Assembly: GCF_003074055.1 (NCBI RefSeq)
Contig: NZ_CP029043.1
Span: 682,001 to 746,000, forward strand
Length of the DNA stretch: 64,000 bases
Source of the DNA: Streptomyces nigra
GTDB taxonomy: Bacteria > Actinomycetota > Actinomycetes > Streptomycetales > Streptomycetaceae
Direction: 5' to 3'
Shown here in pieces: positions 1 through 8,568 of the stretch. Within the stretch, counting starts at the first letter, position 1, and each line of letters starts with the position of its first letter. A model generated the notes under the pieces. It did no database searches. It saw nothing but the letters and a program-made list of their open reading frames with translations, and was not told the DNA's origin. Made by a program: the position numbers and the translations under genes.

Positions 1-1
1 C

Positions 2-2161
2 GTGGGCTTCCGGGCCCGGCGGGTGCAGCGGCTGGACAGCGGCGACGAGTGGCTGCTGGTCGGCTCGCTCGCCCATGAGATCACCCAGTGGGAGATCGAC
101 CGCTCGGTACTGGACGGCTTCTTCCGCCGCTCCCCCATCGGGGTGGTGGTGCTGGGCCCCGATCTGCGGGTGCTGCGGGTCAACCAGGCGATCGCCCGCT
201 TCGGCGGACTGCCCGCCGACGCCTACCGGGGGCGGCGGGCCGGGGACTTCCTGCTGGGGCCGGTCGCGGACTGGGTGGAGGGCAAACTCCAGACGGTCCT
301 GGCCACGGGGCGGCCACTGATCTTCGCCGAGCAGCGGTGCCGGCTGCTCGGCGATCCGCAGAAGGAGATCGTGATCTCCGTGTCGGCGTTCCGGATGGAG
401 GACCCGTCCGGGCGGGTGCTGGGCGTCACCCAGATCGTCGAGGACGTCACCGACCGGCACCGGGCGCGCCGGCGGCTGGCCCTGCTCAACCAGGCCGGCA
501 CCAGGATCGGCAGCACTCTGGACGTGGGCCGCACCGCCCGCGAGCTCGCCGAGGCGGCCGTACCGGAGCGCGCGGACGCCCTCTCGGTCGACCTGCTGGA
601 GCCGGTGACCCGCGGCGAGGAACCGGAACCGGACAGCTTGGGTCCGCTGCGCCGGATGGCGGCCCGCGCGGTCCGGCCCGAAGGGGTACGGCTGATGTAC
701 CCCGAGGGCCATCTGTTCTTCTTCCCGCCGGACACCGCGCCGCAGCGCTGTCTGGCCGAGCACCGGCCGGTGCTGCTGCCCGAGCTGAAGACGGGCTCGG
801 GCTGGATCGCCGCCGAACCGGAACGGGCCCGGCAGGCGCTGGAGGCCGGCGTCCACTCGCTGATCGTGGTGCCGCTCGCCGCCCGCGGGGTCGTCCTCGG
901 CGTGGTGTCCCTGTGGCGTTCGCAGCGCCCGGAGCCCTTCGAGGCCGACGATCTGACGCTGGCGGAGGAGTTCGCGGCGCGGGCGGCCGTCTGCATCGAC
1001 AACGCCCGCCGCTACACCCAGCAGCACCAGGCCGCCGAGGCCCTCCAGCGCAGTCTGCTGCCGAGCGAGGTGCCCTGGCACCCGGCCGTGGAGACCGCGC
1101 ACCGCTATCTGCCGGCGCGGGCCTCCACCGGGGTGGGCGGCGACTGGTTCGATGTGATCCCGCTGTCGGGGCTGCGCGTCGCCCTGGTGGTGGGCGACGT
1201 GGTCGGGCACGGGATGCACGCCTCCGCCACCATGGGGCGGCTTCGGGCCGCCGTGCACACGCTCGCCCACCTGGATCTGGCGCCGGACGAGGTGCTGGCC
1301 CGGCTCGACGACCTGGTGGACCATCTCGCGACCGAGCAGCGGCAGGCCGACGCCAACGCCCCCCAACTCGTGGGCGCCACCTGCCTGTACGCCATCTACG
1401 ACCCGGTCTCCCGGCACTGCGCCATGGCCCGCGCCGGGCATCCCCCGCCGACGGTGCTCGACCCGGAGGGGCAGGTGCAGGACGTCGAGGTGCCCGCCGG
1501 GCCGCCCCTCGGCCTCGGCGGGCTGCCGTTCGAGAGCGCCGAGTGCGAACTGGCGGAGGGCAGCCTGATCGCCCTCTGCAGCGACGGTCTGCTGCTGGCC
1601 GGCGACCGCGACATCGACGAGGGCCTGGCCCTGCTGCGGATCACGCTGGCCGGTACGACACCGTCCCTGGAGCACACCTGCAAGGCGGTGGAGGACGCCA
1701 TGCTGCCCGGCCGCCCCGACGACGACGTGACCCTGCTGCTGGGCCGTACGCGCGTCCTGCCGACGGGCCACGTGGCCACCTGGGAGCTGCCCGCCGAGCC
1801 GACCGCCGCGGGCGACGCCCGGGCCCTCGTGCGGGACCAGCTGGCCCAGTGGGGGCTCGACGAGGAGCTGGCCTTCACCACCGAACTCATCGTCAGCGAA
1901 CTGGTCACCAACGCCTACCGGTACGCCGGCGGTCCCGTGCAGCTGCGGCTGATCCGGGACGGGTACCTGATCTGCGAGGTCTCCGACTCCAGCAGCACCT
2001 CGCCGCATCTGCGCCAGGCCAGCAGCACCGACGAGGGCGGACGCGGCCTGTTCCTCGTGGCGCAGCTCGCCGAGCGGTGGGGCACACGCTACGGCCGCAA
2101 CCGCAAGACGATCTGGACCGAGCAGCCCCTCACCACGAACGGCGGCGCCCTGAGCCTGTGA
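2..2161 (+). CDS. PP2C (SpoIIE-type) phosphatase with PAS, GAF and HATPase domains, probably 5'-truncated
   Basis: A multidomain regulator of the partner-switching type that dephosphorylates anti-anti-sigma factors and also carries an anti-sigma-like kinase domain. Order seen: PAS (about residues 40-150), GAF (about 175-345), SpoIIE/PP2C (about 365-590, with GVGGDWFD near 377, CSDGL near 526 and PDDDVTLL near 572), then a HATPase_c domain (ELIVSELVTNAYRYAG near 627, with a following GRGL box). The metal-binding aspartates are present, so the phosphatase should be active. The first codon available is a GTG two bases from the window edge and the sequence before the PAS domain already looks coding, so the true N terminus probably lies outside. 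The 3' end faces the sigma factor gene 26 bp away. Confidence 0.9.
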   Translation: MGFRARRVQRLDSGDEWLLVGSLAHEITQWEIDRSVLDGFFRRSPIGVVVLGPDLRVLRVNQAIARFGGLPADAYRGRRAGDFLLGPVADWVEGKLQTVLATGRPLIFAEQRCRLLGDPQKEIVISVSAFRMEDPSGRVLGVTQIVEDVTDRHRARRRLALLNQAGTRIGSTLDVGRTARELAEAAVPERADALSVDLLEPVTRGEEPEPDSLGPLRRMAARAVRPEGVRLMYPEGHLFFFPPDTAPQRCLAEHRPVLLPELKTGSGWIAAEPERARQALEAGVHSLIVVPLAARGVVLGVVSLWRSQRPEPFEADDLTLAEEFAARAAVCIDNARRYTQQHQAAEALQRSLLPSEVPWHPAVETAHRYLPARASTGVGGDWFDVIPLSGLRVALVVGDVVGHGMHASATMGRLRAAVHTLAHLDLAPDEVLARLDDLVDHLATEQRQADANAPQLVGATCLYAIYDPVSRHCAMARAGHPPPTVLDPEGQVQDVEVPAGPPLGLGGLPFESAECELAEGSLIALCSDGLLLAGDRDIDEGLALLRITLAGTTPSLEHTCKAVEDAMLPGRPDDDVTLLLGRTRVLPTGHVATWELPAEPTAAGDARALVRDQLAQWGLDEELAFTTELIVSELVTNAYRYAGGPVQLRLIRDGYLICEVSDSSSTSPHLRQASSTDEGGRGLFLVAQLAERWGTRYGRNRKTIWTEQPLTTNGGALSL

Positions 2162-2187
2162 CCTTCTTTCGTCGCCCGGCGGCTTCG

Positions 2188-3813
2188 TCAGAGCTTGGCG
2201 CCGAAGTTCTGGGTCCACCAGGGGCCGCCCGGGCCCTCGTGGACGCCGATGCCGATGTCCTTGAACGAGCAGTTGAGGATGTTCGCCCGGTGGCCGGGGC
2301 TGTTCATCCAGGACTCCATCACGGCCTCGGGCGTCCGCTGCCCCATCGCGATGTTCTCCCCGTACGTCGACCAGCGGTAGCCGGCCGCGGTGATGCGCTG
2401 CCCGGGGTCGGCGCCGTCGGGGTTGGTGTGGTCGAAGAAGTCCCGGGCGGCCATGTCGGCGGAGTGCGCCTGCGCCGACTTGTCGAGGAGGGAGTCCTCC
2501 GCGAGGGGACCGCAGCCTGCGGCGGCCCGCTCCTTGTTCACCAGGGCGACCACCTGGCCGACGGTGCCGGACGGGGCCTCCTGCTGGGGGGCGCCCGCCG
2601 CCTTGCGGGACGCCCGGGTGGGTGCCTGGCTGGTGGGCGTGGCCTTCTCGGTCTTCTTCGCGGACGGGGAGGGCGTGGCCTTCTCCGAGGGCTTGGCGGA
2701 CGGCTTCGCGGACGCCGAGGCCGACGCGGACGCCGACGCCGAGGTGCTGACCGGGCTGGGCTCGACGAGTTCGTCCGGTACGGCGGCGCCGGCTCCGCGC
2801 GCGGCGGCCGGTTCCTCCCGGCCCGCGCCGGGCACGGATTCGAAGTACCAGAGCCCGCCGCCCGCCACACAGGCCGCCACGACGGCGCCTCCGACGGCGC
2901 GGCGCCGGTTGCGGCGACGCCGGCGGGCCTCACCGCGGGCGGCGGACCGGCTGCCCGCGGTCGGGTGGCCGCCGTGTCCGTCGGCGGCGAGCGCGGACGT
3001 CGAGCCGGCCGGGGCCAGGTCGGCGGCCGAGCGGATCCGGTCCAGCAGCGCGGGGGCCGCGGCGACCAACGCCAGTCCGGCGAGCAGCCCTTCGGCGGGC
3101 ATCAGCCCGCTCCACAGTCCGGAGCAACGGGCACAACCCCGGGCATGCCGGGCTATTCGCTTGCGCCACAGTGCCGAGGGCCGGCCGTCCCAGGAGCCGA
3201 GCAGGCCGTGCAGTTCCTCGCACAGGGGGCGGGAGTCGAGCGCGCGCACCACGACCCGGGCGGCTTCCAGCTGCGCCTTCATCCGCTGCACCCGTACCGC
3301 CGTGTGCTGCAGCGACAGTTCCAGCGCCTGCGCGACCTCGGCGCGGGTGAGCTCGCCGGCGCACTCCAGCCACCACAGCGACAGCAGACCCCGGTCGTCG
3401 GGCTCCAGCCAGCGCGTGGCGCGCGCGGTCTCCCGGCGCTGCCCGGACAGCTGGAGGCGGACCATCGTCAGGTCCACGAAGTCGGCGCCCGGGTCGGCGA
3501 GTTCGCGTGCCTCCTCGACCCCGCCGGGGGCGTTCTGCCGGGCGTGCCAGTGGGCGCGCACCTGGTTCATCGCGATCGCCACGAGCCAGGAGCGGAAGCT
3601 CTCGGGCGTCCGCAGCCCGTCGAGCGCGTCGAGGGCGCGCAGCATGGTCTCCTGCACGACGTCGTCGACGTCGACGGAACCGTTCAGAGCCCTCCCCACG
3701 ACGTTGTAGATCAGCGGGAGGTACGCACCGACCAGGGCGTCCTGGGCCTGCGGGTCGCCGTCACGGGCAGCGGTGACCAGGGCCGTCAGTTCCCTCGTGC
3801 GCTCTGTACTCAT
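2188..3813 (-). CDS. ECF-type sigma factor fused through a transmembrane segment to an extracellular CAP/SCP domain
   Basis: 541 residues. Sigma region 2 lies at about 20-95 (DVDDVVQETMLRAL) and region 4 at about 130-185. A Cys/His cluster H223-x3-C227-x2-C230 resembles the zinc motif of anti-sigma factors. A basic stretch near 296-305 precedes one membrane helix (about 306-323), a Ser/Ala/Lys/Pro-rich linker containing an alternating Ala-Ser run, and a CAP domain (about 418-540) with HSADMAARDFFDHTNP, YGENIA and SWMNSPGHRANIL. This start is chosen because an AGGGAAG box precedes the ATG; the frame stays open upstream but lacks coding character. The layout predicts a cytoplasmic sigma domain tethered to an extracytoplasmic domain. 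The ligand and regulon are unknown. Confidence 0.88.
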   Translation of the reverse strand: MSTERTRELTALVTAARDGDPQAQDALVGAYLPLIYNVVGRALNGSVDVDDVVQETMLRALDALDGLRTPESFRSWLVAIAMNQVRAHWHARQNAPGGVEEARELADPGADFVDLTMVRLQLSGQRRETARATRWLEPDDRGLLSLWWLECAGELTRAEVAQALELSLQHTAVRVQRMKAQLEAARVVVRALDSRPLCEELHGLLGSWDGRPSALWRKRIARHARGCARCSGLWSGLMPAEGLLAGLALVAAAPALLDRIRSAADLAPAGSTSALAADGHGGHPTAGSRSAARGEARRRRRNRRRAVGGAVVAACVAGGGLWYFESVPGAGREEPAAARGAGAAVPDELVEPSPVSTSASASASASASAKPSAKPSEKATPSPSAKKTEKATPTSQAPTRASRKAAGAPQQEAPSGTVGQVVALVNKERAAAGCGPLAEDSLLDKSAQAHSADMAARDFFDHTNPDGADPGQRITAAGYRWSTYGENIAMGQRTPEAVMESWMNSPGHRANILNCSFKDIGIGVHEGPGGPWWTQNFGAKL

Positions 3814-4202
3814 CAATGCTTCCCTGTCGTCGACGCCGGACGGTGGTGTCCGATACCTGGGAGATCGCTCGGCGGGCCTCGGATAACGGTTCTCCGACGG
3901 ATTTCGCCGGACCGTTTCCCGGATGGGGCTCGGGTGGGACTCGGAGGTTTCGGACGGTTCAGGCCGCGCGCTGTCCGTGAGACTCACGAGCCCCGGCCGG
4001 GTCCGCAATGGGGAACATCACACCGGGAACCGTGTGCACGGGAACGTCCGTGAATCTGCCGAATGGGACGGTCGGGAACGCCGGTTCCGATATGTGCACC
4101 CCGTCGGCCGGACGCCCGGCGGCCGCGAACTACCCTGGCGCCACACCGGCTTGCCGGGCCCCGGCCCGCCAGGCCCCTCGCACCCTGGGGAGAAGACGCG
4201 CT
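3814..4202. other. 389-bp divergent intergenic region
   Basis: This gap separates the minus-strand sigma-CAP gene from the plus-strand thioesterase gene and must hold both promoters. It contains four GGGAAC hexamers on the + strand at 4011, 4025, 4040 and 4074. These resemble the -35 element of ECF-type promoters, but I see no convincing -10 partner. An open frame from 4008 runs into the thioesterase gene, but its codons before 4203 do not look like protein. I see no RNA gene or repeat element. Confidence 0.5.
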
Positions 4203-4985
4203 GTGACGCCCGACAGCTACTTCGAGGCCATAGACGACCGCCGCTACAAGCCCACGCCACATGTGGGCGGCGCCTGGCGCCGCGACGAGCAGCACTTCAG
4301 TCCGCTGGGCGGGCTGGTCGTCCATGCCCTGGACCGGCATCGCGCGGCGTCACCCGACGACGGGCTGGTGCTCGCCCGGATCAGCTACGACATCCTGGGC
4401 AAGCTCGCCGTGGACGAGTGCGAGATCGAGGTGGAGACCGTCCGCCCCGGGCGCACCATCGCCCTGCTCGAGGCGGTCGTCCGGATCGCCGGGCGCCCGG
4501 TGGTGCGGGCCCGCGCCTGGTACCTCACGGCCCTGGACACCACGGAGGTCGCGGGCGGTACGGCGGAGCCCCTGACCCCGCCCGACGCGCTGGACCGGTG
4601 GCCGATGTCCGAGCTGTGGTCCGGCGGCTACATCGCCTCCCTGGACGTCCGTGCCGTCACACCGCCCCGGCCGGGCCGCACCACGGCCTGGGTGTCCACC
4701 CCGCTGGACCTGGTGGCCGGGGAGACCGTCAGCCCGCTCGCCTCGTATCTCGCGCTGGTCGACACCGCCAACGGCATCGCCGTGCTGCGGCCGCCGGCCG
4801 AGTGGATGTTCCCCAACGTCGATCTGACCGTCCATCTGCACCGGCAACCCCGCGGCGGCTGGACCGGCCTGGACACCACGGTCTCCTTCGGCCCCTCCGG
4901 TCAGGGCCTGACCAGCACCGTCCTCCACGACGTGGACGGCCCCGTCGGCACGGCGCAGCAGATCCTCACGGTCCGCCCCCGATAG
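4203..4985 (+). CDS. thioesterase family protein (hotdog fold)
   Basis: 260 residues. The N terminus (YFEAI, then HVGGAWRRDEQHFSPLGGLVVHAL) and the paired halves match acyl-CoA thioesterase-like proteins with a tandem hotdog fold, common in actinomycetes. Such proteins hydrolyse acyl-CoA or related thioesters; the substrate here cannot be read from the sequence. The GTG start at 4203 follows a GGGGAGAAG ribosome binding site with about 7 bases of spacing. The gene ends 6 bp from the stop of the convergent prenyltransferase fusion gene. Confidence 0.8.
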   Translation: MTPDSYFEAIDDRRYKPTPHVGGAWRRDEQHFSPLGGLVVHALDRHRAASPDDGLVLARISYDILGKLAVDECEIEVETVRPGRTIALLEAVVRIAGRPVVRARAWYLTALDTTEVAGGTAEPLTPPDALDRWPMSELWSGGYIASLDVRAVTPPRPGRTTAWVSTPLDLVAGETVSPLASYLALVDTANGIAVLRPPAEWMFPNVDLTVHLHRQPRGGWTGLDTTVSFGPSGQGLTSTVLHDVDGPVGTAQQILTVRPR

Positions 4986-4991
4986 GTGCCC

Positions 4992-6842
4992 TCAGGCCCC
5001 TTCGCGGGGAGCGGTGGCCGGTTCGTGAGGAGCTGGCCCGGCGGCTCCGTGACGGCGTTGCCGGCGCGTGTACTCGGTGATGGCCCGCCACAGGTCGCGC
5101 CGGTCGACATCGGGCCAGTGGTCGGGCGTGAAGTGGAGCTCGGCGTAGGCGGCCTGCCAGGGCAGGAAGTTCGAGGTGCGCTGCTCGTTGCCGGTGCGCC
5201 ACAGCAGGTCGACGTCGGGCATGTCAGGCCGGGGCAGATGCTCGGCGAAGTCCTGCTCGCCGATGAGGTCCGGGTCGAGCCGGCCGCTGCGCGCCCGCCG
5301 GGCGAGGGCGGCGGCGGTCCGGGCGATCTCGTCGCGGCCGCCGTAGTTGACGCAGGTCGTCACCGTCAGCCCGGTGCGGTCGCGGGTGCTGCGCTCCCGC
5401 ATGTCCAGCAGGTCGACCAGATCCTGCGGAAGGTTGTCGGCACGGCCGTGCCAGCGCATCCGGACGTCGAGGTCCTCGAAGGGGTACGCCCGTGTCTCCT
5501 GGCGCAGGAGGTCGAGGATCGCGGCGGTCTCCTCGGGGTCGCGCTTCCAGTTCTCGGTGGAGAAGGCGTACAGGGTCAGATGCCGCAGCCCGATCTCCAG
5601 GGCGCCGTGGACGACGTCGCGTACGGCTGCGGCTCCGGCGCGGTGGCCCTCGTGGCGGGGCAGGCCGTGGCGCTGCGCCCAGCGGCCGTTCCCGTCCATG
5701 ATCACGGCGACGTGCGCGGGCATCCGCTCCGCGGGGATCCGCGGCGGCCGCTCCCCGCTGGGGTGGGGCGGCGGGCTGCGGAAGGCGGGGCGGCGCAGGG
5801 GGCGGGGGTGCACGGCCGGGAGGTGCGGTGCGGGACGCCGTGCGGGCGGGGCGGGCACCGGGGTCAGGGACCAGGCGAGTGCCGCGCGGGCCCGGGCGGG
5901 GGCGAGCAGCCGGGCGGTGGTGAGCAGCGCGGGCCGGGGCCGGGCTCGTAGCAGGGCGGGGCCGGCGGCGTCGACGGCGTCGAGTTGGGCGAGCAGCAGG
6001 TCGGCCATGGCGGCGAGGACCGTTGCGGGCCCGGGGTGCATGCCCCGGGTGAGGGCCGGCTGGGTCACCCACTGGCGGCAGAGGTCCGTGAGGTGGGCGA
6101 CCAGTGCGGCGACGGCGGGGCTCCAGCGCAGCGCGGTCAGGTCCTCCTCGGCGCCGGGGCAGCGGTCGAGGGCTTCGGCGGGCAGCAGAAGGTCGCCGTG
6201 CGCGAGGTCGGCGGACAGGTCGGTGAGGATGTCGGCGAGGCGCATCCCGTCGAGGAACCGCTCGTACGACTCCTGCCGGTCCAGCCGCAGGGCGACGGGC
6301 ACACCGGCCCGGTCGAACAGGTCGCGGACCTGCTCGAACCAGGGCAGCAGATTGCCCCGGCCCCAGGCGCGCCAGCCGCTCCAGTCGGCGAACCGCCTGC
6401 CGTGCGCGTCGACCGCGACCTCGGTCATGGCGTGGTGCAGTCCGCTCAGGTCCAGCCGCCAGCGGGCCGCGGTGTCCACCAGGGCCCGGCGGACGGGGTC
6501 CGTGCTGGTCCCGCTGGTCAGCTCACGCTCCAGGGCGTCGATCCACCGCCGGACCCGCGCGGCCCGTTCCCCGGCGGAGGCCGTACGGTCGTCGGCGAGA
6601 TCGTCGATGGCGTTGGCGGCGGCCCACAGGGCCCAGCAGGCGGGGCGCAGGGCGACGGGCACGAGCTGGATCAGCGCGTACTCCGCCGGGTCCTGCCGCC
6701 GGGTGCGGTCGCGGCACAACCGGTACGCCGACCGGAGCGCGGGGTCGTCACCGATCACCGCCGCTACGGATCTGGCCGGGCGGTCGGCCGCTCGCGGGGC
6801 ATGCCGCCGCCGGCCTGAGAAGGTGAAGAACACGCAGTTCAC
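4992..6842 (-). CDS. squalene/phytoene synthase-like domain fused to a cis-prenyltransferase (UppS-like)
   Basis: 616 residues with two isoprenoid domains. The N-terminal half resembles head-to-head prenyl synthases: an Asp-rich motif DDLADD at 80-85 and a second motif D204-ILT-D208-LSA-D212 followed by HGDLLLP. A Pro/Arg-rich linker (about 325-375) leads to a complete cis-prenyltransferase domain: MDGNGRWAQ with catalytic Asp383, FSTENWKR near 427-434, and the C-terminal signature DLLWRTGNEQRTSNFLPW near 545-562. Cis-prenyltransferases extend allylic diphosphates with IPP. The fusion suggests that a chain is made and then condensed or channelled, which is inference. The first in-frame start is the GTG at 6842; a GTG about 28 codons downstream is an alternative. 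Confidence 0.87.
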   Translation of the reverse strand: MNCVFFTFSGRRRHAPRAADRPARSVAAVIGDDPALRSAYRLCRDRTRRQDPAEYALIQLVPVALRPACWALWAAANAIDDLADDRTASAGERAARVRRWIDALERELTSGTSTDPVRRALVDTAARWRLDLSGLHHAMTEVAVDAHGRRFADWSGWRAWGRGNLLPWFEQVRDLFDRAGVPVALRLDRQESYERFLDGMRLADILTDLSADLAHGDLLLPAEALDRCPGAEEDLTALRWSPAVAALVAHLTDLCRQWVTQPALTRGMHPGPATVLAAMADLLLAQLDAVDAAGPALLRARPRPALLTTARLLAPARARAALAWSLTPVPAPPARRPAPHLPAVHPRPLRRPAFRSPPPHPSGERPPRIPAERMPAHVAVIMDGNGRWAQRHGLPRHEGHRAGAAAVRDVVHGALEIGLRHLTLYAFSTENWKRDPEETAAILDLLRQETRAYPFEDLDVRMRWHGRADNLPQDLVDLLDMRERSTRDRTGLTVTTCVNYGGRDEIARTAAALARRARSGRLDPDLIGEQDFAEHLPRPDMPDVDLLWRTGNEQRTSNFLPWQAAYAELHFTPDHWPDVDRRDLWRAITEYTRRQRRHGAAGPAPHEPATAPREGA

Positions 6843-7115
6843 AACGAGAGCGGCACGCCGAGGTTTTTCGGCCGCTCAACGGGGGGTGCGGGGGCGTGAG
6901 TTGACGGGGGCCGGGGCGGGCGTACGGGGGCCGCGGGTTGGTACGGCACCCGCACAGCAGCCGTCGGGGCACCCCACTCCCCCACCCCCGCATGGTGATC
7001 CCACGCATAAGAGCTCATGGAACTATGTAGCCCCACCACATGTGCGCCCGACCTGCGTGTTCCTACGGTGTGCCGACACGTACCCGTCCCCACCGCACAC
7101 GAGGAAGTGGCGCAC

Positions 7116-8510
7116 ATGGCCTCCGCAGCATCCGCTCCACCGCAGCCCACAAGCCCCGGCAATCTGAAGCGCATCGTCGCCGCCAGCCTCATCGGCACCA
7201 CCATCGAGTGGTACGACTTCTTCCTCTACGGCGCCGCCGCCGCGCTTGTCTTCAACAAGCTGTTCTTCCCCGAGGAGGACCCCCTGGTGGGCACCCTCCT
7301 CTCCTTCCTCACGTACGCCGTGGGCTTCGCCGCCCGGCCGCTGGGCGCGCTGGTGTTCGGGCACTACGGCGACCGGCTGGGCCGGAAGAAGCTGCTGGTG
7401 CTGAGCCTGCTGATGATGGGCGGGGCGACCTTCGCGATCGGTCTGCTGCCGACGCACGCCAGCGTCGGCAGTGCCGCCCCGGTGCTGCTGACCGTGCTGC
7501 GTCTGGTGCAGGGCTTCGCGCTGGGCGGTGAGTGGGGCGGTGCGGTGCTGCTGGTGTCCGAGCACGGGGACGCCCGCCGGCGCGGGTTCTGGGCGTCGTG
7601 GCCGCAGACCGGGGCGCCCGCCGGGCAGTTGCTGGCGACGGGTGTGCTGTCGCTGCTGACGGCCGTGCTGTCGGAGAGCGCGTTCGGCAGCTGGGGCTGG
7701 CGTGTGCCCTTCCTGCTCTCCGGTGTGCTGGTGATCGTCGGCTTGTGGATTCGTCTCTCTGTCGATGAATCGCCGGTCTTCAAGCAGGCGTTGGAGCAGG
7801 CCGAGGCGCGCAAGAAGTCCGCCGACGCCATCGCGGAGAAGATGCCGCTGGTCGCCGTGCTGCGCCACCACTGGCGGGAGGTGCTGGTGGCGATGGGCGC
7901 GCGGATGGCGGAGAACATCAGCTACTACGTCATCACCGCGTTCATCCTCGTGTACGCCACGACGTCGGCCGGTGTGTCCAAGCAGACCGCCCTCAACGCG
8001 GTGCTGATCGCCTCCGCGATCCACTTCGCCGTCATCCCGGCCTGGGGCGCGCTGTCGGACCGGCTCGGCCGGCGTCCCGTCTATCTGATCGGCGCGGTCG
8101 GCGTGGGCCTGTGGATGTTCCCGTTCTTCGCCCTCATCGACACCGGCGGCTTCGGCAACCTGCTCCTCGCGGTGACCGTGGGCCTCGTGCTGCACGGCGC
8201 CATGTACGCGCCGCAGGCCGCCTTCTTCTCCGAGATGTTCGCGACCCGGATGCGCTACTCCGGTGCCTCCATCGGCGCCCAGTTCGCGTCGGTCGCGGCG
8301 GGCGCGCCCGCTCCGCTGATCGCCACCGCGCTGCTGAAGGACTACGGCACCTCGACGCCGATCTCCCTGTACGTCATCGCGGCGGCGCTGCTGACGGTGG
8401 TCGCCGTCCTCGTGGCCAAGGAGACCCGCGACCGCGATCTCACCGATGTCGACCCCTCGGACGGTGAGGTGCCCGCCAAGGCTCCCGCCGCCGGCGCCCC
8501 GCTCGTCTGA
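7116..8510 (+). CDS. MHS-family MFS transporter (metabolite:H+ symporter)
   Basis: 464 residues with twelve predicted membrane segments. It opens with the MHS hallmark ASLIGTTIEWYDFFLYG and has the loop motif GHYGDRLGRKKLL between helices 2 and 3, its repeat SDRLGRRPVY in the second half, and RLVQGFALGGEWGGA in helix 4. MHS carriers import organic acids such as ketoglutarate, shikimate or related carboxylates with protons. The PucR regulator and 3-hydroxybutyrate dehydrogenase genes that follow suggest a hydroxy acid such as 3-hydroxybutyrate, but this is inferred from context. The ATG at 7116 is preceded by GAGGAAG; an upstream in-frame ATG at 7017 has no such site. Confidence 0.88.
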   Translation: MASAASAPPQPTSPGNLKRIVAASLIGTTIEWYDFFLYGAAAALVFNKLFFPEEDPLVGTLLSFLTYAVGFAARPLGALVFGHYGDRLGRKKLLVLSLLMMGGATFAIGLLPTHASVGSAAPVLLTVLRLVQGFALGGEWGGAVLLVSEHGDARRRGFWASWPQTGAPAGQLLATGVLSLLTAVLSESAFGSWGWRVPFLLSGVLVIVGLWIRLSVDESPVFKQALEQAEARKKSADAIAEKMPLVAVLRHHWREVLVAMGARMAENISYYVITAFILVYATTSAGVSKQTALNAVLIASAIHFAVIPAWGALSDRLGRRPVYLIGAVGVGLWMFPFFALIDTGGFGNLLLAVTVGLVLHGAMYAPQAAFFSEMFATRMRYSGASIGAQFASVAAGAPAPLIATALLKDYGTSTPISLYVIAAALLTVVAVLVAKETRDRDLTDVDPSDGEVPAKAPAAGAPLV

Positions 8511-8534
8511 CGCGGACGGCGTCCTGACGGGCCG

Positions 8535-8568
8535 CCCCCGTATCCCCCGTACTCCGGGGGTGCGGGGG
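8535..8568. terminator. GC-rich hairpin between convergent genes
   Basis: Two C-runs (around 8535-8539 and 8544-8548) are followed by two G-runs (8556-8560 and 8564-8568), giving a strong stem between the convergent stops of the MHS transporter and PucR regulator genes. There is no U-tract, as is usual for streptomycete terminators. It could work in both directions. Confidence 0.5.

Noticed and set aside
88..4053. A 1321-residue open frame on the + strand
   Set aside because: It overlaps the PP2C and sigma-CAP genes in other frames and has repetitive Arg/Gly/Pro-rich composition typical of a high-GC shadow.
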